DNA of 64,000 nt from Algorimicrobium sp002414705. GTDB taxonomy: Bacteria; Bacteroidota; Bacteroidia; Flavobacteriales; Flavobacteriaceae. This document shows, in pieces, positions 43,589-52,427 of this stretch. How positions within the stretch are numbered: position 1 is the first letter of the stretch; each line of letters opens with the position of its first letter. The notes beneath the pieces are model-generated. The model was not told the DNA's origin. It ran no database searches and saw nothing but the letters and a program-made list of their open reading frames with translations. The stretch is from NCBI GenBank assembly GCA_963972425.1, contig CAXAUF010000001.1, forward strand, positions 113,783 through 177,782. Reading direction: 5' to 3'. Made by a program: the position numbers and the translations under genes.

Positions 43589-44524
43589 TTAGCAAAATTT
43601 TGCTTGAATTTTATCTACAATAGTTTGTGATAATTTCACGTTACTCTCAACTGTCCAGCCAGCTACGTGTGGTGTTAAAATAACGTTTTCCGCTTGAATT
43701 AAATATTGAAAAGCGTCAGGCATATTGGTTGAAAATAAATTTTCGAAGGATGCTTTTTCGTATTCTAAAACATCTAAACCAGCACCAAAAATTTTACCAG
43801 ATTTTAAAGCTGTTACTAAATCATCAGTTACTACGCTTTTTCCACGTGCTGTATTTAAAAGCCAAAACGATTTTTGGAATGCGTTTATAAACTCGGAATT
43901 TACCATGTTTAACGTTGATGGTGTTTGTGGTGTGTGTAAGCTTAACACATCGGCTTGGTTTTGCAGTGTTTTTAAATCTACTTGTGTGGCATTTTTATCG
44001 CCAACATTGGGTTTAATATCATAGCATAAAACATTGACATCAAAACCACGTAGTTTTTTAGCAAAGGCTTTTCCCATATTACCATAACCAATAAGTCCAA
44101 TAGTTTTTCCATCTAGTTCAACACCTCTATTGTCTTCTCGTTGCCATTTTCCATGTCGCACTTCCTGATCCGCTTTGTTGAGTTTATTTAATAAGGACAG
44201 GAGCATACCCAAAGCGTGTTCACCAACCGCATTCCGGTTTCCTTCTGGAGCTGAAATAAGTAGAACACCTTTTTGTTGCGCATAATCACCATCAATATTT
44301 TCAACGCCTGCACCAACGCGACCAATAAATTTTAAATTAACAGCTGCATCCAAAAATTGCTTGTCTATCGTAAAACGACTACGAATTATGATACCATTAT
44401 AATTTTGAATTTTAGCTTCAATATCCGATTTGGAAGACGTGTAATCTTCATCGTTTTGAAAACCTAAAGCGTTTAATTGCTCGAGTAGTAAAGGATGGTT
44501 GGTATCTAGGTGAAGTATTTTCAT
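43589..44524 (-). CDS. D-2-hydroxyacid dehydrogenase (SerA-like)
   Basis: 311 residues from the ATG at 44524 (MKILHLDTNHPLL); the longer frame to 44560 reads into the cupin gene. The family core is present: NLKFIGRVGAGVENIDGDYAQQKGV, NAD motif IGLIGYGNMGKAFAKKL, LHTPQTPSTLNMVNSEFI, catalytic Arg in LNTARGKSVV, Glu in GAGLDVLEYEK, and His in VILTPHVAGWT. No ACT domain follows, so it is the short SerA-like/hydroxypyruvate-reductase type, probably a 3-phosphoglycerate dehydrogenase paralogue. One base separates its start from the cupin stop at 44526. Confidence 0.9.
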   Translation of the reverse strand: MKILHLDTNHPLLLEQLNALGFQNDEDYTSSKSDIEAKIQNYNGIIIRSRFTIDKQFLDAAVNLKFIGRVGAGVENIDGDYAQQKGVLLISAPEGNRNAVGEHALGMLLSLLNKLNKADQEVRHGKWQREDNRGVELDGKTIGLIGYGNMGKAFAKKLRGFDVNVLCYDIKPNVGDKNATQVDLKTLQNQADVLSLHTPQTPSTLNMVNSEFINAFQKSFWLLNTARGKSVVTDDLVTALKSGKIFGAGLDVLEYEKASFENLFSTNMPDAFQYLIQAENVILTPHVAGWTVESNVKLSQTIVDKIQAKFC

Positions 44525-44525
44525 T

Positions 44526-44891
44526 TTAAATTTTCGGGTAATGAGTTTGTGTTTTTTCATGTTTCACTTTACCTGTTTGGCTTGTAGTGAGTTTTTCAAA
44601 AAGTAATACATGGACTTCTTCATCATCTTTAGTCATCGGATTATGCTCTATGCCTTTTGGCACAATAATTAGTTCACCGGTTCTAACTATTTCTGTTCGA
44701 TCACGAAACTGCATGTATAAAGTGCCTTTAATAACTTGAAAAAGCTCGTCTTCATTATCGTGACTGTGCCAAACAAATTCGCCTTGTAATTTAGCAAGAA
44801 GTACTTGCATATCATCTACAATTCCAATTTGATGTGGTTTCCATTGTTCTTGAAATTGTGAAAATTTTTTCTGAAGATCAACAGGTTTCAT
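44526..44891 (-). CDS. small cupin protein
   Basis: A 121-residue single-domain cupin. Motif 1 is WHSHDNEDELFQVIKGTLYMQF (His, His, Glu metal ligands), and motif 2 is LIIVPKGIEHNP with the fourth ligand His. It may bind a small acid or metal; the reaction is unknown. It is the first gene of the compact minus-strand run that includes the dehydrogenase (1-base gap), DUF4199, DUF1801 and VOC genes. The magnesium transporter gene lies 16 bases upstream of it, so all may share one promoter. Confidence 0.82.
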   Translation of the reverse strand: MKPVDLQKKFSQFQEQWKPHQIGIVDDMQVLLAKLQGEFVWHSHDNEDELFQVIKGTLYMQFRDRTEIVRTGELIIVPKGIEHNPMTKDDEEVHVLLFEKLTTSQTGKVKHEKTQTHYPKI

Positions 44892-44907
44892 ATCGTTATG
44901 TGTTTTG

Positions 44908-46281
44908 TTAAAACCCTAAAATGAGTTTGGCTATTGAAAAGTAGATTAATATGCCAAATAAATCGTTACTAGTAGTAATAAATGGTCCTGTTGCTACAGC
45001 TGGATCAATACCGCGTTTATCCAAAAAAATAGGAATAAATGTACCAACTAATGCTGCCATAAGGATAACTGCAACCAAAGCTATGCTAATGGTTATGGAT
45101 ACAATATATGGTGTGCTAAATAGAAAATGAGTAATTACTAAACCAATACACGCTATGGCAATTCCGTTTACTAAACCTAAAAGAGCCTCTTTTAGTAAGC
45201 GTTTAATGATATTACCATCTATACTGTCGTTAGCTAAACCTTGAACCACAATGGCAGAGGATTGTACACCAACATTTCCCGCGGTTGCTTGAATTAAAGG
45301 CACAAAACTTAATAGTACCACAAAGGCTCCCATGTGGTCGTTAAATTGCTCAATTATTCCAGCTGCTCCAAGTCCGCCAAACATACCAATTAATAACCAT
45401 GGTAGGCGTGCTTTGGTGAGTTTCCAAATACTATCATCAGCTTCAACATCTTGTGAGATACCTGCGGCTAATTGGTAATCTTTATCGGCTTCCTCACGGA
45501 TAACGTCTACAATATCATCAATGGTAATGCGACCTAAAAGTGTATAGTTTTTATCCACAACAGGAATGGCCTCCAAATCGTATTTTTGCATAATTTTTGC
45601 CACTTCCTCAACGTCTTCATCTACAAACACATAATCCACACTGGTAATATAGATATCGGCAATTTTCTGATCGCTTTTAGCAACAATTAAATCTTTTAAA
45701 GACAAGCGTCCTTTTAGTTTATCTTGCCTGTCTACCACGTAAATGGAATGTACGCGTCTTACATCTTTAGCTTGTCCTCTAATTCTTCGTAAACAGCCAG
45801 CAACGGTCCAGGTTTCGTAAACTTTAACAAGCTCTTTACCCATAAGTCCACCTGCCGTATCCTCGTCGTAGGCTAGAAGTTCCGTAATTTCATCACGATG
45901 CTCGGCATCTATAATGTTTGAGATTACTTCAGCTTGACGCTCTTCGGGAAGTTCGGCAATAATATCGGCAGCATCATCGGTGTCTAATTCTTCAATTTCT
46001 TCAGCAATTTCTTTAGCTGATAGGTTTTTAAGAATTTTTTCTCGCGTGTCCTCATCCAATTCCATCAGAATATCTGATGTGGTTTCCGAGTCTAATAATT
46101 TGATGACATAAACGGCTTCCTCTAAATTTATTTCATCCAGAATTTCAGCAATATCGGCATGGTGAAACTCATTTAATAGGGTTTTAAGATCCTTGTCGTT
46201 TTTAAATTCGATAAGATTCTCAACCTGTTCAATAAGTTCGTCAGTCAGCTGAAATTGTATGTTCTCTTTTTCTTCGGACAT
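44908..46281 (-). CDS. mgtE: magnesium transporter MgtE
   Basis: 457 residues with the MgtE layout. An N-terminal superhelical domain (about 10-130: LLNEFHHADIAEILDEINLEEAVYVIKLLDSE, DTDDAADIIAELPEERQ) and two CBS motifs (about 135-260) act as the cytosolic Mg sensor. Five transmembrane helices (about 285-455) carry the pore-forming signature QATAGNVGVQSSAIVVQGLA, and the end is ATGPFITTSNDLFGILIYFSIAKLIL. It is a Mg2+ channel gated by cytosolic magnesium. Acidic residues in the N-domain are conserved. It follows rsmA on the same strand after 38 bases. Confidence 0.93.
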   Translation of the reverse strand: MSEEKENIQFQLTDELIEQVENLIEFKNDKDLKTLLNEFHHADIAEILDEINLEEAVYVIKLLDSETTSDILMELDEDTREKILKNLSAKEIAEEIEELDTDDAADIIAELPEERQAEVISNIIDAEHRDEITELLAYDEDTAGGLMGKELVKVYETWTVAGCLRRIRGQAKDVRRVHSIYVVDRQDKLKGRLSLKDLIVAKSDQKIADIYITSVDYVFVDEDVEEVAKIMQKYDLEAIPVVDKNYTLLGRITIDDIVDVIREEADKDYQLAAGISQDVEADDSIWKLTKARLPWLLIGMFGGLGAAGIIEQFNDHMGAFVVLLSFVPLIQATAGNVGVQSSAIVVQGLANDSIDGNIIKRLLKEALLGLVNGIAIACIGLVITHFLFSTPYIVSITISIALVAVILMAALVGTFIPIFLDKRGIDPAVATGPFITTSNDLFGILIYFSIAKLILGF

Positions 46282-46319
46282 GCGTTTTATGTGATTTACT
46301 TTGTTAAAGTAACAAAGAT

Positions 46320-47099
46320 TTAGTCAGTTTCATCAGTTTCTATTAGTTGTGTAAGTTGTAAAAATGCGGTTACAGATAATTGTTCTGGTCGCTTGTCAAA
46401 GATAGTATTTGCTTTTAAATTATCAGACAGATTGAACGTTTTTAAGCTATTTCGTAAGGTTTTTCTTCGCTGTTGGAAAGCTTGTTTTACTACTTTAAAA
46501 AATAATTTTTCATTACAAGGAAGGTCAAAATTCTCCTTTCGTTTTAAAACTAGCACACCAGATTCTACTTTTGGTGGTGGATTAAAAACCGTTGGTGGAA
46601 CCGTAAATAGGTATTCAGCATCATAGAATGCTTGGGTTAAAACCGATAAAATACCATATACTTTACTTCCTTCCTTGGAACAAATACGTTGTGCCACTTC
46701 CTTTTGAAACATACCTGAAAATTCCGGAATTTGGTTGCGCATTTCCAAAGTTTTAAACACAATTTGTGTAGATATATTGTAAGGAAAATTACCAATTATA
46801 GCAAAAGGTTCGTCATTAAAAACGGTTGTTAAATCGAATTTTAAAAAATCCTGCTCAATGACCCTATCGGCTAGATTGAGATAGTTGTTTTTTAAATATT
46901 CTACTGACTCCGTATCAATTTCTATAACATGTGTTTTGATATCTTTTTTAAGCAGATACTTGGTTAAAACACCCATACCTGGACCAATTTCCAAAACATG
47001 TTTATAGCCTTTAAAAGACAAGGAATCGGCTATTTTTTCTGCAATGGTTTCATCAGTTAAAAAATGTTGGCCTAAATGTTTTTTTGCTTTTACAGACAT
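46320..47099 (-). CDS. rsmA: 16S rRNA dimethyladenosine transferase RsmA (KsgA)
   Basis: A 259-residue KsgA/Dim1 protein: KKHLGQHFLTDETIAEKIADS at the start, SAM motif LEIGPGMGVLTKYLL, the substrate-binding motif NFPYNISTQIVFK (NLPY type), MFQKEVAQRI, and FNPPPKVESGVLVL. It dimethylates two adjacent adenosines near the 3' end of 16S rRNA. Length matches the family. It is followed by mgtE and preceded by the DUF4286 gene 30 bases upstream, all on the minus strand, a gene order I regard as common in flavobacteria. Confidence 0.95.
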   Translation of the reverse strand: MSVKAKKHLGQHFLTDETIAEKIADSLSFKGYKHVLEIGPGMGVLTKYLLKKDIKTHVIEIDTESVEYLKNNYLNLADRVIEQDFLKFDLTTVFNDEPFAIIGNFPYNISTQIVFKTLEMRNQIPEFSGMFQKEVAQRICSKEGSKVYGILSVLTQAFYDAEYLFTVPPTVFNPPPKVESGVLVLKRKENFDLPCNEKLFFKVVKQAFQQRRKTLRNSLKTFNLSDNLKANTIFDKRPEQLSVTAFLQLTQLIETDETD

Positions 47100-47128
47100 A
47101 TTTGGTTTTTTAAAAAACGGATTATTTT

Positions 47129-47455
47129 CTATTCAGCGTTTGCTGTAAATTCTTCAATAATTTCTAATTCAGTACGAAAAGCGAGCATTTTATCACCAAA
47201 TTTTTTCAGTCCTTCTAAACGCAATACATCTGCATGATTTTGATAGTAATTATTTAAATTTTCTCGGGAATGAGCACGATATTGCACAGAATACGTAACG
47301 CCTCCCATTTCTTCTTCAATTAAAACACGTGTTAGTTTGGCTTCTTTAAAATTTCCAGTAGCTAATACTTTTGGAATGTGGTCTGTTTTCATCCAGTTTA
47401 ACCATTCTTCATGAAGGCTGTTTTCAATGTTTATGGTTACATTATATATAATCAT
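47129..47455 (-). CDS. DUF4286 protein
   Basis: A 108-residue ferredoxin-like/antibiotic-biosynthesis-monooxygenase-type dimeric alpha-beta barrel domain: IIYNVTINIENSLHEEWLNWMKTDHIPKVLATGNF, then GGVTYSVQYRAHSRENLNNYYQNHADVLRLEGLKKFGDKMLAFRTELEI. Members of DUF4286 are small, Bacteroidota-enriched and usually lie next to rsmA, as here. No enzymatic evidence is known to me. It lies 108 bases after the TPR gene on the same strand, and its own start is preceded by an AT-rich region, so it may have a separate promoter. Confidence 0.85.
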   Translation of the reverse strand: MIIYNVTINIENSLHEEWLNWMKTDHIPKVLATGNFKEAKLTRVLIEEEMGGVTYSVQYRAHSRENLNNYYQNHADVLRLEGLKKFGDKMLAFRTELEIIEEFTANAE

Positions 47456-47563
47456 AGGTGTATATGGTTTGCTGTTTAATTTACTCGTTGTGCAAATTAC
47501 AGGAGTTATGGCTCATCATCAAAAGGTTTTGGTCTTTTTTAATGAATAAGCTTATATTTTACT

Positions 47564-49333
47564 CTAATTTAAGTCGTCGCCACGTAAAACACGAAATCTT
47601 TTTCTGGCATCTACAAAGTAAATACTGTCTTGGTAGTTAAAAATTATTTGCTCGTAATTTTCTTTCGCTTTTTGAGAATCTTGCAGCTTATTTTCATAGA
47701 CTTCGGCTAATGCAAAGTAAGCGTCGTCCGCTAAAATGTCATCTTTAAAATTAGCGATAATGATTTGATAGTTAATAATGGCCTTGTCAAATTGATTTTT
47801 ACTTTCAAATAGTTTTCCTTGTTTGTAAAGCGCTTGATCTTCTATAGATTGTCCTTTGTAATTTTCCAAAATGGTATTTAAAAGTGCAATAGCTTCGTTC
47901 GGTTTGTTTTGAAAAGCCATTAAATCTGCTTTGGCATATAGTTTTAATGCGGCTTGTGTAGAGTCTTCAAACTTATTATCGGTTATCAGTAACATTAAAT
48001 CCAAAGCATCATTTGCAATAAGTTGTGAAGTGGAGGCTTTTAAAATTTTAAGTTGGGATTCTGCCCATTTAAAATCGCCTTTATAATAACTAGTTTGTGC
48101 GACTTTAAAACGTGCTTCTTGTGCCAAGGTGCTATTCTTTAATCTTCGTTGAATTTGTGTAAAATAAATTAAAGCTTCGTTGAACTTTTCTTGTAAAACG
48201 AGAATATCGCCCAATTCCAATTTAACGGTTCCTTCCTCTAAAGCGTTTAATGGCAATTTCAAACTTTCTTTCAGGAAAACGGTTCCAGCATCTGGATCAT
48301 GCTTATAGAATGCCAGAAAATGTGCATAAGCAATTTGTAAATTTATGGTTTGATTAAATTTCCCAAAAGTTTCAAAAAGTTCTAAATAGGTATTTTCAAT
48401 AGTTTCTAAATCGGTTTCAGTTTTTAGTGCAATTTGTAGTAAATTATAATGTGCTCCAATTTGAACGTCGGTATTTTGAGCCGTTTCTGCCAAATAGGTA
48501 AAAATGGTTTTTGCCGAATCAAACGCGTTATCATTCATGGCAGTAAAAGCCAATTCTTCTATGCGTTCTAGACTTTCTGGTTGTCTATTAAAAATAGCTT
48601 TTTCTTGAGCAAACGCTTTGTTATAATCTTTTTGTTGAATAAATAACCAACTCAATAATTCATTCCAAAGTAAATTGGGTTCTTGTTGAATTTTTTTAAG
48701 TAACAACCGTTTCAAAATAAGATTATTTTCGTTTTCTGGACTATCGGTTATAAAGTCGCTCATGGCGCGCTTAATAGTGTCTAAATAGGAGCTATTAAAG
48801 TCTACAAATTCCAAATAGCTATTAAACATTTTTTCTACATTCCCTTGTTCGCCATAAATACGTGCTAACTGAATATTGAAATTCATGGTAGGCTTTAGTA
48901 TCATGGCATTTTCGTAAGTAGTTATGGCTTGCTCTAAAAGTGATCGATTTTCGAAAAATTTCCCAACAGAAAAGGCATAATTAGGGTTTTCATCCAAATA
49001 CGATATTGCTTTGTTGTAGTTGGCATTTGCGGATTCTAGATCGTTTTTCAATTGATAGTTATAACCCAATTCTACATAAAGAGCCGGATAATTTATGCGC
49101 TCAATTTGTTTAATGAGTAAAGCTTCTGCTTGGTCTAATTGCTCTAACTGCTGATGCGTTTTTATAAGTTCTATAAAATAGGCATTATTATTAGCCGAAT
49201 TTCTGTATAATTCTTGATACTCTAGGAGTGCTTTTTCAAATTCTCCATTTTTGGAGTACTCTTTAGCGAGTAAGTCTTCTTGTGAAAACATACTAGCCGT
49301 AAATAGTAAAAAGCAGAATAATAAAAAACGCAT
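47564..49333 (-). CDS. TPR-rich exported protein (periplasmic or outer-membrane scaffold)
   Basis: A 589-residue protein with a signal peptide (MRFLLFCFLLFTASMFSQE). The rest is a long row of tetratricopeptide repeats: AKEYSKNGEFEKALLEYQELYR (20s), ALYVELGYNYQLKNDLESANANYNKAI, NFNIQLARIYGEQGNVEKMFNSYLEF, LELGDILVLQEKFNEALIYFTQI, and late repeats QALYKQGKLFESKNQFDKAIINYQIIIAN and AYFALAEVYENKLQDSQKAKENYEQII of the BamD/YbgF style. About twelve to fourteen units fit. It likely scaffolds envelope assembly; no partner is shown. It is monocistronic, close to a shared terminator region upstream. Confidence 0.87.
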   Translation of the reverse strand: MRFLLFCFLLFTASMFSQEDLLAKEYSKNGEFEKALLEYQELYRNSANNNAYFIELIKTHQQLEQLDQAEALLIKQIERINYPALYVELGYNYQLKNDLESANANYNKAISYLDENPNYAFSVGKFFENRSLLEQAITTYENAMILKPTMNFNIQLARIYGEQGNVEKMFNSYLEFVDFNSSYLDTIKRAMSDFITDSPENENNLILKRLLLKKIQQEPNLLWNELLSWLFIQQKDYNKAFAQEKAIFNRQPESLERIEELAFTAMNDNAFDSAKTIFTYLAETAQNTDVQIGAHYNLLQIALKTETDLETIENTYLELFETFGKFNQTINLQIAYAHFLAFYKHDPDAGTVFLKESLKLPLNALEEGTVKLELGDILVLQEKFNEALIYFTQIQRRLKNSTLAQEARFKVAQTSYYKGDFKWAESQLKILKASTSQLIANDALDLMLLITDNKFEDSTQAALKLYAKADLMAFQNKPNEAIALLNTILENYKGQSIEDQALYKQGKLFESKNQFDKAIINYQIIIANFKDDILADDAYFALAEVYENKLQDSQKAKENYEQIIFNYQDSIYFVDARKRFRVLRGDDLN

Positions 49334-49396
49334 AATATTACTTTGTGTAAATATAGCAAAAGTGCGCTGTAGATGGTGTGAATGTTTTTATAAAAA

Positions 49397-49424
49397 AAAT
49401 GCCTGAAGTTTTTTTCAGGCATTT
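49397..49424 (-). terminator. terminator upstream of the TPR gene, facing the small ORF
   Basis: A perfect 11-base-pair stem (AAATGCCTGAA / TTCAGGCATTT) with a 6-base loop. Read on the minus strand it is followed by a run of T. It lies between the small frame ending at 49505 and the TPR gene, so it must end a minus-strand transcript coming from the right. Confidence 0.8.
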
Positions 49425-49504
49425 ACCAACCAAAATAAATGTGCTATTAATCTTTTTAAATTACAAAATGATTCAATTACCTGATTGGGGCAATTTTAAT
49501 AATG

Positions 49505-49633
49505 TTATTCTGAAGCCACAGAGGCTGTTGCATTTGTATGTTCTTTTTGTGATATATCGAAATCTGAAACCATAACTTTACCAGCAATGACTGCTAAAAC
49601 ATTAAGAAGAAAAAGTCGTGTGAGATTTTTCAT
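49505..49633 (-). CDS. small protein (42 residues), possible signal-bearing peptide
   Basis: A short frame from an ATG at 49633 to a TAA at 49505. It begins with a basic, hydrophobic segment (MKNLTRLFLLNVLAVIAGK) and ends with a hydrophilic tail rich in Ser/Thr/Ala (KEHTNATASVASE). The N-terminus looks like a signal peptide or membrane anchor. It sits alone in a 457-base spacer with a terminator 80 bases downstream on its own strand (49397-49424) and the serS terminator upstream, which marks an independent transcription unit. Codon and homology support are lacking; it could be a non-coding RNA or a small membrane peptide. Confidence 0.45.
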   Translation of the reverse strand: MKNLTRLFLLNVLAVIAGKVMVSDFDISQKEHTNATASVASE

Positions 49634-49701
49634 AGATGTAGGTTAAAAATTTAGGACATACGAACTTCAACATAATTTATAACCTAACAAAATAAAACAG
49701 C

Positions 49702-49748
49702 AAAAAATCGTTAAACGGCAGGTTATTTTTGCATTTCAACGATTTTTT
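49702..49748 (-). terminator. terminator after serS
   Basis: A perfect 11-base-pair stem (AAAAAATCGTT at 49702-49712, AACGATTTTTT at 49738-49748) with a 25-base loop, 43 bases past the serS stop. A T-rich stretch follows on the minus strand. Confidence 0.65.
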
Positions 49749-49790
49749 GAGAATTTTTATTCGAAATTAAGCAGGATTAAACCTACAAAC

Positions 49791-51062
49791 TTAATTTATT
49801 ATAGAGAAACCAGTATAAGGCACTAAAGCCTCTGGAATAACAATGCCTTCAGGTGTTTGGTAGTTTTCTAAAATACCAGCTAAAATGCGAGGTAATGCTA
49901 ACGAACTTCCGTTTAGTGTATGTGCTAATTCATTTTTACCATCACTATTTCTAAATCGTAATTTTAAACGGTTAGCTTGAAAAGTTTCAAAATTAGAAAC
50001 AGATGAAATTTCTAACCATCTGTCTTGGGCTGTTGAAAACACTTCAAAATCATAAGTCATTGCAGAGGTAAAACCTAAATCGCCACCACAGAGTCGTAAA
50101 ATACGATACGGTAATTTTAAATCTTGTAAAATACCTTTTACATGTGCTACCATGGTATCTAAAGCTTTGTAAGAATTGTTAGGATGTTCCACACGTAAAA
50201 TTTCCACCTTATCAAATTGGTGTAAACGGTTTAAACCACGAACATGCGCACCATAACTACCAGCTTCACGACGGAAACAAGGTGTATAACCTGTTATACT
50301 AATTGGTAGCTCGCTATCGTTTAAAATAACATCCCGGAAAATATTAGTTCCAGGAACTTCGGCAGTTGGAATTAGGTATAAATTATCTTCGGTAACATGA
50401 TACATTTGCCCTTCTTTGTCTGGCAATTGTCCAGTTCCAAAACCAGAGGCTTCGTTTACTAAAAGTGGTAATTGGTATTCCGTGTAACCAGCTTCAGTAT
50501 TTTTATCCAGAAAATAAGCAATAAGCGCACGTTGTAATCTGGCACCTTTTCCTTTGTAAACAGGAAAACCTGCACCTGTGATTTTGTTACCTAATTCAAA
50601 ATCTATGATATCATATTTTTTAGCTAATTCCCAATGAGGTAATGCGCCTTCGTGAAGAGTTGGAATGGTTCCTTCTTTAAATATTTCTTCATTATCATCT
50701 TCAGAATTTCCTGCAGGTACCAATTCATTTGGAACATTTGGAATTTTATATAATAACTGATTTAAAGCTTCAGCTGTTTCATTTAGCTTGTCTGCTAATT
50801 CTTTCGATTCGGTTTTTAAATCAGAGGTTCTTGCTTTAAGCTCGTTTGCTTTTTCAGCCTGGCCAGATTTGTACAGGATACCAATTTCTTTAGAAAGCGT
50901 ATTGGATTCTGCTAACATATTATCCAATTGCGTTTGTTCTTGACGTCTTTGTTCGTCTAGCGCAATGACTTCATTAATCATTTCGTTAGCATTAATTTGG
51001 CGTTTTGCTAAACGTGCAATAACCAAATCTTTATGCTCTCTAATAAATGGTATTTGTAACAT
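49791..51062 (-). CDS. serS: seryl-tRNA synthetase
   Basis: A 423-residue class II synthetase. The N-terminal coiled-coil arm that grips the long variable arm of tRNA-Ser spans about residues 28-105. Motif 2 is GYTPCFRREAGSYG...HQFDKVEIL; class-defining TAEVPGTN and motif 3 LNGSSLALPRILAGILENYQ are present. Length is normal for the family. It is followed by a terminator at 49702-49748 and preceded on the same strand, after 33 bases, by the HTTM membrane protein gene, so the order ribF-HTTM-serS forms a likely operon. Confidence 0.96.
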   Translation of the reverse strand: MLQIPFIREHKDLVIARLAKRQINANEMINEVIALDEQRRQEQTQLDNMLAESNTLSKEIGILYKSGQAEKANELKARTSDLKTESKELADKLNETAEALNQLLYKIPNVPNELVPAGNSEDDNEEIFKEGTIPTLHEGALPHWELAKKYDIIDFELGNKITGAGFPVYKGKGARLQRALIAYFLDKNTEAGYTEYQLPLLVNEASGFGTGQLPDKEGQMYHVTEDNLYLIPTAEVPGTNIFRDVILNDSELPISITGYTPCFRREAGSYGAHVRGLNRLHQFDKVEILRVEHPNNSYKALDTMVAHVKGILQDLKLPYRILRLCGGDLGFTSAMTYDFEVFSTAQDRWLEISSVSNFETFQANRLKLRFRNSDGKNELAHTLNGSSLALPRILAGILENYQTPEGIVIPEALVPYTGFSIIN

Positions 51063-51095
51063 GGAATAAAAAATTTAAGCGGCAAATTTACGTAA

Positions 51096-52427
51096 TTACT
51101 GCGTGAAATAATCTTGTTTAGGTGGTAAAATCCATTCGCTATGTTTAAATGCGGACCACTTGGCAGCAGCAATATCAACTTCAGGATTTATAAACGGTAT
51201 ATAGTCGCGACCATTTACACTAATGTGACAATCGACATAAACAGATACATCTTGTCCTTTTTTAGCAAAATCTTCTTTCAATCTTTGCGAAAATTGCCAA
51301 ATAAAATCTGGTTTAGTGCTTACTAAACGTTGTTGTTTTTTGGTTAGATAGTGGTCTAAATTAATGGTTGATTTAAGTTGTGTTTTTTTATCTACTATAT
51401 GATATACGGCAAAACCACTTTTGGAACGTAACATCATGCGCCAAGACATTCTATGCCCTTCTTCTGTCCATAAAACCGATTGTGGAAATACATACTGACG
51501 AAGCGGTAATAGAATTTGAACTGAAAAATAGATAGCAAAAACAACAAGCATGGGTTTTTTGTAAGACGGAACAATGACTTCCGAACCTTCATAAAACGGC
51601 TTTCTTTTTAAAAATATACGATTAATGGTTTTCGGTTCAAAAAAGAACAAAGCAAATGCCAATGATAAAAATGGAAAAATACCCACTTGAAATACAATGG
51701 AATTAAATAAATGAAAAAAGATAGAAGCAAAAAATGCCATTTTACGTGTTGGTTTGTATAGCAGAAGTGGAATCACTAATCCATCAAATAAAATACCACC
51801 ATAGGCCAGAAAATAATGCATCCACTCATTCTGAAGAAAGTCGCCAATAAGGTAATAATGTTCTTTACTTTTCATTAAAATAGCCATGACTGACGTGTCT
51901 AACCAATCTGCGTATACTTTTGCAATAGAACCATAAGTGTACACGATAAACATCTGTAAAATAAAAATATATCTGCACCAATTAGGCATTGAAATACGTT
52001 TGATACTTGGGTTGCGTTTAGCATCTAGAGATACGTTTTTATGTGCAGGTAGAATAACCATTATGGCACTTAAAAGTATTAATAAATAATAGTGATTGTT
52101 ATATGAGGATTTTTGCATTAAATAGGTTCCCATCCACAAAATGGTGAATATAAATGCACTTAAACGGTAACGATATCCAAGCATCATAAACAATCCAAAA
52201 ACACCCATTATAGCGTAATAGAAATACATACCATTGCCAGGTAAAGGTTGTAACCTCTCAAAACCAATGAAGGAAAACGTAAATTGTGGTTCAATTAGCG
52301 TGCGGTTAACCCATCCTGTTAAGGTGGCTCCAATAGATTCTAAAAAACAAAGCAGTCCAAAAAGTATTCTGAATACAATTAAGGATGAATTATCTACTTG
52401 TTTAAAAAGAAAATTAGTGAGTCGCAT
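51096..52427 (-). CDS. HTTM-domain membrane protein (vitamin K-dependent carboxylase-like)
   Basis: 443 residues with about eight to nine hydrophobic segments in the first 270 residues. It fits the HTTM (horizontally transferred transmembrane) family related to the lumenal part of gamma-glutamyl carboxylase: SLIVFRILFGLLCFLES at the N-terminus, SSYNNHYYLLILLSAIMVILPAH, NWCRYIFILQMFIVYTYGSIAKV, and FHLFNSIVFQVGIFPFLSLAF. A soluble C-terminal domain of about 150 residues follows (YVFPQSVLWTEEGHRMSWRMMLR). Bacterial members are not shown to carboxylate glutamate. The gene's first 14 bases overlap the ribF end. Confidence 0.85.
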   Translation of the reverse strand: MRLTNFLFKQVDNSSLIVFRILFGLLCFLESIGATLTGWVNRTLIEPQFTFSFIGFERLQPLPGNGMYFYYAIMGVFGLFMMLGYRYRLSAFIFTILWMGTYLMQKSSYNNHYYLLILLSAIMVILPAHKNVSLDAKRNPSIKRISMPNWCRYIFILQMFIVYTYGSIAKVYADWLDTSVMAILMKSKEHYYLIGDFLQNEWMHYFLAYGGILFDGLVIPLLLYKPTRKMAFFASIFFHLFNSIVFQVGIFPFLSLAFALFFFEPKTINRIFLKRKPFYEGSEVIVPSYKKPMLVVFAIYFSVQILLPLRQYVFPQSVLWTEEGHRMSWRMMLRSKSGFAVYHIVDKKTQLKSTINLDHYLTKKQQRLVSTKPDFIWQFSQRLKEDFAKKGQDVSVYVDCHISVNGRDYIPFINPEVDIAAAKWSAFKHSEWILPPKQDYFTQ

